64,000 nucleotides of DNA from Chryseobacterium paridis (GCF_016595215.1 NZ_JAENHK010000010.1:2465390-2529389), one strand, 5' to 3'. Counted from the stretch's first letter, positions 43,110 through 53,509 are shown. The notes: a model not told the origin generated them from the sequence alone. A program made the numbers and translations.

Positions 43110-45914
43110 ATGAAAAAAAATCTTTTTAGTTTCATACTGGTTTTTTTTATAATTAATACATTACTTGCACAGCGAGATACGGAGCATTGGATAGCTCCAT
43201 ACTATGACTCCATTGGTGGATACACAAATGCCTTATATCTCTCTACAGATTCTATTACTCCATTTGACGTAAAAATCTATAATAATAACACCTTAATAGC
43301 TACTATCACAATCAGTAAAGGGAATCCTCAAATCTACACCCTTAACAACACCCATATATCGGCAAATTCTCCATCAAGTGCTTTCAAAATCATAAATAAA
43401 GGATTGTATCTTAAAGGCGATAAACCTTATTATTGCAGCCTAAGAATGGCACAGAGTGCTCATGGAGAAATCATCACAAGTAAAGGAAAAGCAGGTATTG
43501 GTAAAGAGTTTTTCGTAGCATCAAGTCCAAACACGTCAACAAGCTCTCTTTATAACTTTACCGCAGGAATTCTAGCGACAGAAGACAATACCACTGTAAC
43601 CGTATCATGGAATACTATTGGCCTAACATTTATTGGAGGAGCTCCTACAGGAAATTCTCACACTTTTATTTTAAATAAAGGCCAGTCCTTTTTATTTGCT
43701 GGCTCTGGAAGCAGCCATCCAAACCTTACAGGATTTATTGGAGCCAGAGTGATTGCAAATAAACCTATTTCTCTCACTAATGGAAGTTGTAATGGAAATT
43801 TTGGAGCTCAAAATATAGTAGGTTCTGACCCTATCCTCGATCAATCCGTTCCTATAGAAAGGCTTGGTAATGCATTTGCCATGGTTAAAACCCGGTCTAC
43901 TGCCCCTATCGAAAATATGGAAGGTGGAATTATTATAGCAACTGAGAACAATACTGAAATATTTATAAACGGCTCTACAACAGCATCTGCTACTATAAAT
44001 GCAGGACAATGGTATAGAGTTAATGAAACAAATTATATTATGCAAAATGGAGGAGGAGTACATTCAAATATGTTTATTTCAACCTCAAAAAATGTTTACC
44101 TCTACCAGCTTGTAGCGGTTGGGCCTACTACTGCCACGGGAGGGTTCAACTATATCCCTCCTTTGAATTGCTTTTTACCCAGAAAAATTGATGAAATTGG
44201 AAATATTAACCAAATGCCAGGCATTACAAACTCTATTACACTTAAATTAAATATTTTAACAGAGACTGGGGCAACCGTTTTAGTAAATGGGATAGCTCCT
44301 ACAGCAGCCCAAGGGCCTTACCCACTAACAGGAAATACCCAATGGCAAACCTATGCTATCGAAGGAATTTCAGGAAATGTTTCAATTACTTCTACTAAAG
44401 CAGTAACCGCAGGAATTAATGGTGGATATAGTACAGCAGGATATGGAGGATACTTTGCCGGTTTCTCATCAGTCCCTGTAATCACAAAAAAAGCTGGTGA
44501 ATGCGTACCTGGAATTATACTTGAAGTTGATGATGGCTATGAAACTTATCAATGGTATTTAAACAATATAGCTATTCCAGGCGCAACGAATAGCACATAT
44601 ACCCCTACACAATCGGGAAACTACACTGTGAAAGTGGGAATGGGAACGTGCATACCCGTGACGACTCCTATATATAAAGTTTTCAACTGTATTAAGAATA
44701 CAACAACTAATATTAATGCTTGTGCTACCAAAATAATTACTCCAACTTTTTCAAGCTCAACGCAAACACCTGTTCCAAGTACAGTTTCAATCTTAACAGC
44801 CCCTACTCATGGAACAGCAGTCTTAAATCCTTCAACCGGAATAATTACTTATACACCTACATCTGGCTTTTTAGGCTCTGATATGATTGTATATACTTTC
44901 TGTGGAAATGCACCGGAATTTATAGATTGCGAAACAGTAACTGTAAATCTGACAGTAGTTCCTTTCATTGTAAAAGATGCAACATTAGAAGCATGTCAAT
45001 ATGAGGATAAAGCTTATTTTGATTTAACAACAGCTAATGTCATTGACCTCACACCTGTCACTAAAAGATTTTATCCAACTCTCGCGGACTTAAATGCAAA
45101 TACCAATGAAATTACAACACCTACAAATTATGCTTCTACAGGAGGGGTTGTATATGTTAAAATAACAAGCAATGAAGGATGTACAGGAATTGCAAAAATT
45201 ACATTAATTGCAAAACCAATAAAAAAATCTCCAACCTTAGTTGATAAATATATTTGTATAGATTCAAGAACAAATTTGGATGCAGGTCCTGGCTACCAGT
45301 CATATCAATGGAGTACCGGAGCAACAACACAAGCTATTGAGGGAGTTTCTGTTGGTGAATACCATGTTATTCTTGGAAAAGATGGATGCTTTGTAACACA
45401 AACTGTAAGGGTATTTAAAACTCCAGATCCTGTTATTACTAAGGTGGAAATTTCAAACAGCACAGCAACTGTTATTGTGAACGGAGGAACTTCTCCATAT
45501 AAATACACAGTAGATGGAACATCTAATTGGCAAGACTCCAATGTATTCACGAACCTTTCAAGGGGACAGCATACATTCTATGTAAAAGATATTAACAATT
45601 GTACCCCTGTTTCAGTCGAAGTTACAGTTCCTAATCTGATTAATGCCATTACTCCAAATGATGACGGGCATAATGATTATATAGACTATAGCGCATTGGC
45701 CTATAAAGAAAATCTTATTTTCGTAATCTATGATAGGTATGGTAACAAAATCTTCACTGGTGAAAAATTCAACAATTACAAATGGGATGGTAAACATCTT
45801 GGCAAGAAAATAGGCACTGGAACTTATTGGTATCATCTTAACTGGAACGAACCCAACAAAGAAAAAACTCAAATTACTTTCACAGGATGGATTTTAGTGA
45901 AAAATAGAAACTAA
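43110..45914 (+). CDS. T9SS-exported IgGFc-binding-like / SprB-repeat protein 2
   Basis: 934 residues with the same domain order as gene 1: Sec signal (to about 20), IgGFc-binding-like region (DTEHWIAPYY to about 440), Ig-like (QWYLNNIAIPGA), Big/cadherin-like, second Ig-like, SprB-like (VNGGTSPYKYTVDG) and CHU_C domain (NAITPNDDGHNDYIDY). A stretch of about 118 residues (near 528-645) is identical to gene 1 although the DNA differs at about ten mainly third-codon positions; the N-terminal third is more diverged. This pattern points to recent duplication or gene conversion. Role probably surface adhesion; substrate unknown. Confidence 0.87.
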   Translation: MKKNLFSFILVFFIINTLLAQRDTEHWIAPYYDSIGGYTNALYLSTDSITPFDVKIYNNNTLIATITISKGNPQIYTLNNTHISANSPSSAFKIINKGLYLKGDKPYYCSLRMAQSAHGEIITSKGKAGIGKEFFVASSPNTSTSSLYNFTAGILATEDNTTVTVSWNTIGLTFIGGAPTGNSHTFILNKGQSFLFAGSGSSHPNLTGFIGARVIANKPISLTNGSCNGNFGAQNIVGSDPILDQSVPIERLGNAFAMVKTRSTAPIENMEGGIIIATENNTEIFINGSTTASATINAGQWYRVNETNYIMQNGGGVHSNMFISTSKNVYLYQLVAVGPTTATGGFNYIPPLNCFLPRKIDEIGNINQMPGITNSITLKLNILTETGATVLVNGIAPTAAQGPYPLTGNTQWQTYAIEGISGNVSITSTKAVTAGINGGYSTAGYGGYFAGFSSVPVITKKAGECVPGIILEVDDGYETYQWYLNNIAIPGATNSTYTPTQSGNYTVKVGMGTCIPVTTPIYKVFNCIKNTTTNINACATKIITPTFSSSTQTPVPSTVSILTAPTHGTAVLNPSTGIITYTPTSGFLGSDMIVYTFCGNAPEFIDCETVTVNLTVVPFIVKDATLEACQYEDKAYFDLTTANVIDLTPVTKRFYPTLADLNANTNEITTPTNYASTGGVVYVKITSNEGCTGIAKITLIAKPIKKSPTLVDKYICIDSRTNLDAGPGYQSYQWSTGATTQAIEGVSVGEYHVILGKDGCFVTQTVRVFKTPDPVITKVEISNSTATVIVNGGTSPYKYTVDGTSNWQDSNVFTNLSRGQHTFYVKDINNCTPVSVEVTVPNLINAITPNDDGHNDYIDYSALAYKENLIFVIYDRYGNKIFTGEKFNNYKWDGKHLGKKIGTGTYWYHLNWNEPNKEKTQITFTGWILVKNRN

Positions 45915-45934
45915 ACACTAATTACATTATTTAC

Positions 45935-45965
45935 AAACCATGATCTAATAATCATGGTTTATTTT
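45935..45965 (+). terminator. Terminator after adhesin-like gene 2
   Basis: AAACCATGAT / ATCATGGTTT stem with a 6-base loop and short T tract. Confidence 0.75.
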
Positions 45966-46017
45966 ATTGGATTATGCATTTTTTTAAAAATATATTATTA
46001 TATATCAAATAATCTAT

Positions 46018-46025
46018 TATTTTTG
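46018..46025 (+). promoter_or_regulatory. -7 promoter element, adhesin-like gene 3
   Basis: TATTTTTG, 23 bases before the ATG at 46049. The spacing equals that of gene 2. Confidence 0.6.
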
Positions 46026-46048
46026 CAACAATCCTAATTCCCTAATCA

Positions 46049-48874
46049 ATGAAAAAATTTCTACTTAGTCTATTTTTAATTTTAATTACAACAAATACGG
46101 TTTTTGCACAACGTGATACAGACCATTGGTTTGCCCCCTATTTTGACAGCTCATCAACTGACTATAAACATGCTTTATATTTTTCAACAGATTCGGTTAC
46201 CCCCTTTGATGTAAAAATTTACAGCAATAATACCGTTATTGGAACAGTTACTATTAGTAAAAATAATCCTCAATCATTTACATTAAATGCTTCATTTATT
46301 AAAACAACAAGCTCTTCAAGCGCTCTAGTTCCAACAAATTTAGGTGTGTATACTAAAGGAGATAAACCTTATTTTACATCTTTAAGAATATTCAATAGCT
46401 CTCACGGAGAAATCATTACCTCAAAAGGAAAAGCGGGCATTGGAAATAAATTCTATGCTGCCGCCGCTCCTTTGACAGTTTCCTCAACAACGAATAACTT
46501 TACCACAGGGATAATGGCAACGGAAGATAATACAACCGTTACTATTTCAGGATATGATCCTAACATACAATTCATTAACAACACAACTCCTCCCCTATCA
46601 TTAACTACAACTTTAAATAAAGGCCAGTCTTATATCCTGGCTGGTGTCGGAAATACAGTTGCCAACCAAACAGGATTTATAGGTTCAAAAATAGTTTCTG
46701 ATAAACCAATTTCTGTTACTAATGGTAATTCTAATGGCTTTTATGCTACTATTGGAGGAGGTTTTCCTGATGGTTCTGATTTAATTATGGATCAATCTGT
46801 ACCTACTGATCGTCTTGGAAATGAATTTGCCATGGTAAAAAGTATTTCTACCAGCCAGGATAATATGGAAGGTGGGATTATCGTTGCAACAGAAAATAAC
46901 ACTGAGATCTACCTTAATGCAGGAACAACACCTGTAGCAACGATTAATGAAGGAGACTACTATAGAATCTTGGCAAATGCATATGCCACTCAAGCCGGGG
47001 GACATTCTAATATTTATATACGTACCACTAAAAATGTATATTTATACCAATTAATAGGTGCTACTCAAGCCAACAATACAGGAGGTTATAACTATATCCC
47101 CCCATTAAACTGTTTTTTACCAAGAAAAATTGATGAGATTGGTAAAGTTCAGGAAATGCCTACTAACACTACCTACCCCGTCACTTTAAAACTTAACATT
47201 CTGACTGAAGCAGGTGCAGCTGTAACCGTAAATGGTACAACACCTACTGCAGCACAAGGACCATATCCACTTACAGGAAATACACAATGGGTAACTTATG
47301 CCATACAAGGAATTACAGGAAACGTGACTATTACATCTACCAAAGCCGTAACTGCTGGAATTAATGGTGGATATAGCACCGCCGGTTATGGTGGATATTT
47401 TGCTGGATTCTCTTCCATACCGGTAATCGCAAAACAAACGGGAGATTGTATTCCGGGAATAGTATTGGAAGTAGATGACAGTTTTGAAACTTATCAATGG
47501 TCATTAAATGGAAATCCAATACCAGGTGCAACTACTAATTCTTACACTCCGACTCAGGCAGGAAATTACACTGTAAGAATTACTGTGGGAAGCTGCCCTC
47601 CTGAAACAACCCCTCCTTATAAAGTATTTTCATGTCTTCAGCAATCCACAAAGTCATTGACTATGTGTGAAGGCTTTCAAGCTATTGTTCCTGAATTCAC
47701 AAATTCAACTCAAACTTATGTTCCAGGAACTGTAACCATTGTAACTCCACCAGCTAATGGAACAGCTTCCATTGATCCTGTAACAGGAGTGATCACCTAT
47801 GTTCCTAATTTTGGATATTTTGGTACAGATACGATCGTTTATAAGTTCTGTGGAAATGCTCCTGAGTTTATCGACTGTGAGCAGGTAACATTAACCTTAA
47901 CAGTCTCATCAACACCAGTTGTAAATAATGCAGCATTAAGAACTTGTTTCCTTGAGCAAAATATCGCAACAGGTCTTTTCAACCTGACAACAGCTTCTGT
48001 AACAACGCAAACGGGTGTGACAAAGAAATATTATCCTTCGCCAACTGATGCTATTAATGGAACTAATGAAATTACAAACCCAACTGCTTATGTTGCCCCA
48101 ACAGGAGTTGTATATATCAAAGTGATTAATGCAAATGGATGCTACAGAGTAGCTGAAGTATCTCTTACTGTACTTGCTCCGGTAAAATCTACAGTATTAG
48201 TTGACAAGATCATCTGTATGGAGGATAAAACGACCCTTGATGCAGGCCCTGGATTCGCATCTTACTTATGGAGTACTGGTGCTACGACCCAAACCATAAC
48301 CAATGTAGGTGTTGGTACCTATTCAGTAAAACTAAAAACAGGAGAGTGTACTACATCACAAACTGTGAATGTATATGCTGCTGAACAGCCTGTTATTTCT
48401 AATGTTGATGTAACAAGTAACTCTATAACTGTTTCCGCTATAGGCGGAACTCCGCCATATAAATATTCGATAGACAATATCAACTGGCAGGATTCTAATG
48501 TGTTTAATAATATTGCCAGAGGTGATGTAATAGTGTACGTTAAAGACGCATATGATTGTGATCCAATTAATGTATCTGTTACAATTCCAAATCTTGTCAA
48601 TGTAATTACTCCAAATGATGATGGAATAAATGATGTTATTGATTATTCATCTCTTTCCCATAAAACTAATTTGACCTTTAATATATATGATCGATATGGG
48701 GCTAAAATTTATCAGGGGGATAAAACCAACGGATATAAATGGAATGGAACAACCAACGGAAGCAAAAGACTATCTACTGGAAACTATTGGTTTGACATTA
48801 GCTGGAATGAGCCTAATAAAAGACAAACTCCAATAAAATATTCTGGTTGGATCTTAGTAAAAAACAGAGAATAA
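46049..48874 (+). CDS. T9SS-exported IgGFc-binding-like / SprB-repeat protein 3
   Basis: 941 residues with the same architecture. Sec signal ends VFAQ; the IgGFc-binding-like part has GFIGSKIVSDKPISVTNG and MDQSVPTDRLGNEFAMV. The middle holds QWSLNGNPIPGA and VTPPANGTASIDPVTG; then YLWSTGATTQT, the SprB-like AIGGTPPYKYSIDN and the CHU_C domain NVITPNDDGINDVIDY to GWILVKNRE. It is clearly homologous to genes 1 and 2 but more diverged along its length, so it is an older copy. Confidence 0.87.
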   Translation: MKKFLLSLFLILITTNTVFAQRDTDHWFAPYFDSSSTDYKHALYFSTDSVTPFDVKIYSNNTVIGTVTISKNNPQSFTLNASFIKTTSSSSALVPTNLGVYTKGDKPYFTSLRIFNSSHGEIITSKGKAGIGNKFYAAAAPLTVSSTTNNFTTGIMATEDNTTVTISGYDPNIQFINNTTPPLSLTTTLNKGQSYILAGVGNTVANQTGFIGSKIVSDKPISVTNGNSNGFYATIGGGFPDGSDLIMDQSVPTDRLGNEFAMVKSISTSQDNMEGGIIVATENNTEIYLNAGTTPVATINEGDYYRILANAYATQAGGHSNIYIRTTKNVYLYQLIGATQANNTGGYNYIPPLNCFLPRKIDEIGKVQEMPTNTTYPVTLKLNILTEAGAAVTVNGTTPTAAQGPYPLTGNTQWVTYAIQGITGNVTITSTKAVTAGINGGYSTAGYGGYFAGFSSIPVIAKQTGDCIPGIVLEVDDSFETYQWSLNGNPIPGATTNSYTPTQAGNYTVRITVGSCPPETTPPYKVFSCLQQSTKSLTMCEGFQAIVPEFTNSTQTYVPGTVTIVTPPANGTASIDPVTGVITYVPNFGYFGTDTIVYKFCGNAPEFIDCEQVTLTLTVSSTPVVNNAALRTCFLEQNIATGLFNLTTASVTTQTGVTKKYYPSPTDAINGTNEITNPTAYVAPTGVVYIKVINANGCYRVAEVSLTVLAPVKSTVLVDKIICMEDKTTLDAGPGFASYLWSTGATTQTITNVGVGTYSVKLKTGECTTSQTVNVYAAEQPVISNVDVTSNSITVSAIGGTPPYKYSIDNINWQDSNVFNNIARGDVIVYVKDAYDCDPINVSVTIPNLVNVITPNDDGINDVIDYSSLSHKTNLTFNIYDRYGAKIYQGDKTNGYKWNGTTNGSKRLSTGNYWFDISWNEPNKRQTPIKYSGWILVKNRE

Positions 48875-48895
48875 CCTTTTAAAAATATCTATATG

Positions 48896-48925
48896 AAAAC
48901 CACGATTTGAAATCGTGGTTTTTTT
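48896..48925 (+). terminator. Terminator after adhesin-like gene 3
   Basis: Stem CCACGATTT / AAATCGTGG, flanked by AAAA and a T run. Same stem core as after gene 1. Confidence 0.85.
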
Positions 48926-48959
48926 ATTATTTTTTCAACATATTACTACTTTTTATTAT

Positions 48960-48967
48960 TAAATTTG
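48960..48967 (+). promoter_or_regulatory. -7 promoter element, adhesin-like gene 4
   Basis: TAAATTTG, 19 bases before the ATG at 48987. Confidence 0.6.
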
Positions 48968-48986
48968 TCTTAAAAGCTGGTACTAA

Positions 48987-51900
48987 ATGAAGAAAACTCT
49001 ATCTTTTTTATTTATATTTTTTATTTTCACGTCTGTATTTGCTCAATTAGACAGGGAGCATTGGTTTGCCCCAATGGTAGATAGAACAGGAAACCCAAAT
49101 CCTTATCAAAAATTATACTTGTCTACTAACCGAACAACCTCATTCCCGGTAAGTATTTATAATAATAACATTCTTATTGGCACTGTAAATATCAGTAAGA
49201 ATAATCCTCAGAAATTTGATGTCCTTCGAGATTATATTATTACAACTCAGCAAACCGATCTCTTCACACCTACATCAAAAGGACTTTATTTAAAAGCAGA
49301 ATTTCCTTTTTATGCTAATTTAAGATTCTCAGTTTTCAACCATGCTGAAATTATTACCTCTAAAGGTATTCCATCAACAGGAAAGACTTTTTATGCGGCC
49401 AACGCTCCACTTAGTATCAACAATATCATTTTAAATTTCATGACCAGTATTCTGGCCACTGAGGACAATACCACAGTTACTATATCCGGATACAAACCTA
49501 CCGTACAATTTTCAAATGGGACAACCGGCGCTACTAATCCAACGATGACTTTTACACTCAATAAAGGAAAGTCATACATAATTGATGGAATAGGAGATAT
49601 AGCAGGAAATTTCGATGGTTTTATCGGTGCAAAAATAGTTGCAAACAAGCCGGTCAATATTACGAATGGTAACTTTAATGGTCAATATGCCGGAAATTAT
49701 CCTACAAGCTCAGATATCTTAATGGATCAGGCGGTTCCTGTTGACAGACTTGGAAATGAGTTTGCCCTTGTAAAGGGAAATGGAAGCATTGGCGCAAATA
49801 TGGAGATGGCGCTTGTGATCGCCACTGAAGATAATACCCAAATCCGTGTTAATAATGAATTAGTGCCTATTGCTACAATAAACACAGGTCAATATTTTGT
49901 TATACCAGACAGCAAATATCAATTACAAGGAAATAATCACTATAATTTATATATTAAAACCTCAAAAAATGCATACATCTATCAAATGCTGGCAGGAACC
50001 TCTGCTTCAGTGGACGAGGTGGCCACGGGTGGTTTTAATTTTATTCCTGCATTAAATTGTTATCTTCCTAAACAGATAAATGAACTGGGTTTCATAGATG
50101 AAAACTTCGTTCATTCTAATAATAATCCAAATGGGATTCTAAACATCCCAACAAAACTTAACCTTATTACAGAAAAAGGCGCCAATGTTACCGTAAACGG
50201 GATCACCCCTCCTCCTACAACAGGTCCTTTTAATATGACAGGTACCAACAATTGGGTAACGTATGGAATACCCAATGTTACAGGAACAATTACTGTAGTT
50301 TCAGACAAAGCTATTACTGCGGGAATTAATGCGGGTAGTGACGCGGTAGGATATGGAGGTTTCTTTGCAGGATTTCCAACTCAACCAGTTATCTTGAAGT
50401 CTGGTGGAGATTGTGTTCCGGGGATTGTTCTTACAGTGGATCCTACTATTTATAATGCTTATCAATGGTATAGAAACGGAATTCTAATCCCTGGTGCAAC
50501 TAATGTCTCTTATACTCCGACACAATCAGGAAATTATACCTGTGCTGTCACAATGGGTAGTTGTGCCCCTCTTATTACAGAACCTTATAAAGTATTAAAC
50601 TGTACTAAACTGAGCACTGCTTCTTACAATGTATGTACAAGTCATACAATAACGCCAGCTTTTAGCAGTTCTCAACAAACTCCTGTGGTTGCAACCATAG
50701 CTGTAACAACCCCTCCTACATTAGGAACAACAACGATAAACCCTACAACAGGTGTGATTACTTATAATGTTACTAATCCAGGTACAGCAGGAACCGATAC
50801 ATTCACCTATACTTTTTGCGGTAATGATCCGGATTTTCCGGATTGCGAGACTGTGACCGTAACAATAAATATTCAGGTTTTAACCGTGACTGACACCTCT
50901 CTTTCTGCCTGTGATATAAATGGACAGGGAACCTTTAATCTTACTTTGGCAAACGTGACCAACAACAGTCCTGTAACGATTACTTACTATCCTACACTTC
51001 TGGATGCACAAACAGAAAATGCAGCAGCATTAATTACCAATACAAACTCCTACACAGCAACAAATGGAACTGTTGTTTTCGCAGTGGTAAAAAATCCTTC
51101 CGGCTGTAAAAGTATTGCTAAAATCACCCTCAATCTTTATCCTGTAGCTATTGTTTTGCAAAACTATAATGGAATCTTCTGTGATGATAATTTTGATGGT
51201 ATCGTTACAGTTATTTTATCTAATATCACTCCTTTGGTACTCACCAACAGCACTTACTTTACAAATGTAAGATATTATGCTAGTTTGGTCGATGCAAACG
51301 CGGGAGGTACAAATAATTTACCTAACACATGGAGCTTCAGTGCCTCCACCATTATTTATATAAGAGTAGACTCACCGGATGGATGTGCAAAAGTTGTTCA
51401 ACCATTAACTTTTACAATCGGAGCCAGGATACCTTTAATTAAAGACACAGTTACAGAAAGCTTTTGTGATGATGATTTAGATGGTATCAAACAGGTTGAT
51501 CTAGGTGCATATATTACACAATTTACTACAGATCCTCTCGTAACTTTTAGTTTTCATGGAAGCTTAAGTGATGCCCAAAATAACATCAACCCGCTTAGTA
51601 ATCCGGTAACGATAACAGGTACCCAGACTATTTATGTAAGGTTTGAAAAGCCTGGTGTATGCTCGCAAATAGGAAAGATTATAATGACTATAAAAACTCC
51701 TAAGCGATCAGATATACTTAATGATGTAATTATCTGTCCTAACACAAAAACAACACTGGACGCCGGCTCTGGTTTTGAAAGTTATCTTTGGAGTACTGGT
51801 GCTACTACCCCATCTATTTCTAACGTACCCGTAGGAAGTTACTGGGTAGACCTGCAATATAATGGCTGCATTTACAAACAACATGTAAATGTCATTGAAG

Positions 51901-52391
51901 CGGAGTCTCCAACTATTGTCTCGATAAATATTAATGGAACCACTGTGACAATTGGAGTAAGCGGAGGAACTCCCCCATATCAATATTCGCTGGATGGTGT
52001 TAGCTGGCAGACCTCAAATGTCTTCCAAAATTTACCTCGGGGAAGTTACATTGTCTATGTAAGGGATTCAAAAAGATGTAATGACGTTCAAAAACCTTTT
52101 ACTATTATTAATCTTATCAATACGATCACTCCAAATGACGATGCCCATAATGATAATATTGACTATTCTGCATTAATGACAAAAGACAATCTTGAATTTA
52201 GAATCTATGACAGATATGGTGCAGAAATCTTCAGAGGAACCTCCTCCAATCGTTTTACATGGGATGGAAGATTAGGCGGAAGACCTGTAAATACGGCAAC
52301 TTATTGGTACACTTTAAGCTGGACTGAGTCCGGAACCATAACCACTACATTAGTAAAATATTCAAGCTGGTTGCTTGTGAAAAACAGGTAG
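48987..52391 (+). CDS. T9SS-exported IgGFc-binding-like protein 4, enlarged
   Basis: 1134 residues, about 195 more than its paralogues. The extra length lies between the Big/cadherin-like part and the second Ig-like part: two modules of about 90 residues starting FCDDNFDGIVTV and FCDDDLDGIKQV, a CDDDxDG repeat common in CHU_C proteins. The rest matches the family: signal peptide, IgGFc-binding-like region (GFIGAKIVANKPVNITNG, MDQAVPVDRLGNEFALV), Ig-like (QWYRNGILIPGA), SprB-like (VSGGTPPYQYSLDG) and CHU_C (NTITPNDDAHNDNIDY to SWLLVKNR). It is the most diverged member. Confidence 0.87.
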   Translation: MKKTLSFLFIFFIFTSVFAQLDREHWFAPMVDRTGNPNPYQKLYLSTNRTTSFPVSIYNNNILIGTVNISKNNPQKFDVLRDYIITTQQTDLFTPTSKGLYLKAEFPFYANLRFSVFNHAEIITSKGIPSTGKTFYAANAPLSINNIILNFMTSILATEDNTTVTISGYKPTVQFSNGTTGATNPTMTFTLNKGKSYIIDGIGDIAGNFDGFIGAKIVANKPVNITNGNFNGQYAGNYPTSSDILMDQAVPVDRLGNEFALVKGNGSIGANMEMALVIATEDNTQIRVNNELVPIATINTGQYFVIPDSKYQLQGNNHYNLYIKTSKNAYIYQMLAGTSASVDEVATGGFNFIPALNCYLPKQINELGFIDENFVHSNNNPNGILNIPTKLNLITEKGANVTVNGITPPPTTGPFNMTGTNNWVTYGIPNVTGTITVVSDKAITAGINAGSDAVGYGGFFAGFPTQPVILKSGGDCVPGIVLTVDPTIYNAYQWYRNGILIPGATNVSYTPTQSGNYTCAVTMGSCAPLITEPYKVLNCTKLSTASYNVCTSHTITPAFSSSQQTPVVATIAVTTPPTLGTTTINPTTGVITYNVTNPGTAGTDTFTYTFCGNDPDFPDCETVTVTINIQVLTVTDTSLSACDINGQGTFNLTLANVTNNSPVTITYYPTLLDAQTENAAALITNTNSYTATNGTVVFAVVKNPSGCKSIAKITLNLYPVAIVLQNYNGIFCDDNFDGIVTVILSNITPLVLTNSTYFTNVRYYASLVDANAGGTNNLPNTWSFSASTIIYIRVDSPDGCAKVVQPLTFTIGARIPLIKDTVTESFCDDDLDGIKQVDLGAYITQFTTDPLVTFSFHGSLSDAQNNINPLSNPVTITGTQTIYVRFEKPGVCSQIGKIIMTIKTPKRSDILNDVIICPNTKTTLDAGSGFESYLWSTGATTPSISNVPVGSYWVDLQYNGCIYKQHVNVIEAESPTIVSININGTTVTIGVSGGTPPYQYSLDGVSWQTSNVFQNLPRGSYIVYVRDSKRCNDVQKPFTIINLINTITPNDDAHNDNIDYSALMTKDNLEFRIYDRYGAEIFRGTSSNRFTWDGRLGGRPVNTATYWYTLSWTESGTITTTLVKYSSWLLVKNR

Positions 52392-52527
52392 TTAATCACT
52401 GTAGTTTTTATCTAAACCGGTTTTAAAATAAAGGTTATAACATTCATTAACAATTATGAACCAAAGTTTAATATAACTTTAACCTGTTTTCACTATCTAT
52501 ATAGGTATAAATTGAGGTAATTCTGTG

Positions 52528-52535
52528 TAATTTTG
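52528..52535 (+). promoter_or_regulatory. -7 promoter element, nearly leaderless
   Basis: TAATTTTG ends only 8 bases before the ATG at 52544, so the transcript would start at or next to the start codon. Confidence 0.55.
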
Positions 52536-52543
52536 CCCATTGT

Positions 52544-53332
52544 ATGAAGAAACTTATTACTTTATTGCTATTGGTTTTTATAGCTAAGATCAATGCCCAA
52601 ATATATTCAGGGGAAGTATTCCTCAGAGATAATTCAATATTATATCTTAATCAGGTTTATGTAACCAATCTCAATACCCAAAGAACTGTTCTTACAGATT
52701 ATAATGGTGACTTTAATATTCAGGCTAATCCTGGAGATATTATCCGTTTTACATCCATTGTAACAGAGCGAAAAGACATTCAGCTTACCCCACAAATGTT
52801 TGGCGCTAAAAGTTTAATCGAATTGAAAATAGCTTATCATGATATACAGGAAGTTGTAATAAGCAGATTCAAACCTACAGGAAACCTAAGATACGATGTG
52901 AATGCACTTGCAAAGAAGGACAAAGCACTTGAATTGAAAAAGGTAATTGGTCTTCCAGAACCTAAGGGAGATGGTAATCCTCCTCAGCTCCCTGTAGCTG
53001 GTCTTCGAGATGGTGGATTAACTTTCAGTCTTGAAAGTATTTATGATATATTATCCGGAGAAAGAAAGAAGAAGCAACGTTATGTTGCCTATGAAAACAT
53101 GAACAATTCTGTTACCCAGATAAAGAATTATTTAGGTAAAGATTATTTTGTGAAGTTTAAAATTCCTGAAAATCTAATTGATAACTTCTTACAATTCGTC
53201 TATTCTTCGGAAAATATACAGCCATATATCCAGGCAGGTAATTTCGAAGCAGTAAAAATCCCAATAGAAAAATATTTACCAATCTACCAAAGAAGATTAA
53301 AGAACTCTCATCTTCAGGATGTTATAAAATAA
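52544..53332 (+). CDS. Carboxypeptidase-regulatory-like secreted protein
   Basis: 262 residues. The signal peptide ends KINAQ. Residues about 20-95 form a carboxypeptidase-D-regulatory-like beta-sandwich (VYVTNLNTQRTVLTDYNGDF, GDIIRFTSIV), the fold found at the N-terminus of TonB receptors. The rest (about 100-262) is helical and charged, with a C-terminal domain I do not recognise (GGLTFSLESIYDILSGERKKK). Similar flavobacterial proteins are periplasmic or outer-membrane associated. Function unknown. Confidence 0.8.
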   Translation: MKKLITLLLLVFIAKINAQIYSGEVFLRDNSILYLNQVYVTNLNTQRTVLTDYNGDFNIQANPGDIIRFTSIVTERKDIQLTPQMFGAKSLIELKIAYHDIQEVVISRFKPTGNLRYDVNALAKKDKALELKKVIGLPEPKGDGNPPQLPVAGLRDGGLTFSLESIYDILSGERKKKQRYVAYENMNNSVTQIKNYLGKDYFVKFKIPENLIDNFLQFVYSSENIQPYIQAGNFEAVKIPIEKYLPIYQRRLKNSHLQDVIK

Positions 53333-53509
53333 TTCTCAATAAATAGGGATATTTTTAAGAAATATTTGTTAATAAATAATATATTCTTAATTTTATCTCA
53401 CGAATGAGTGTTAAATAAAAACAACACTATTTCGTTATTACATAAGAGACTAACTGACCTGAATGCAAATTAAGGAGAAACACCAAATTTTTAACTTAAT
53501 ATTTGTCAG

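Noticed and set aside
40167-52391. The four adhesin-like genes as a transposon or phage region
   Set aside because: No transposase, integrase, inverted ends or target duplications; each copy is an ordinary transcription unit.
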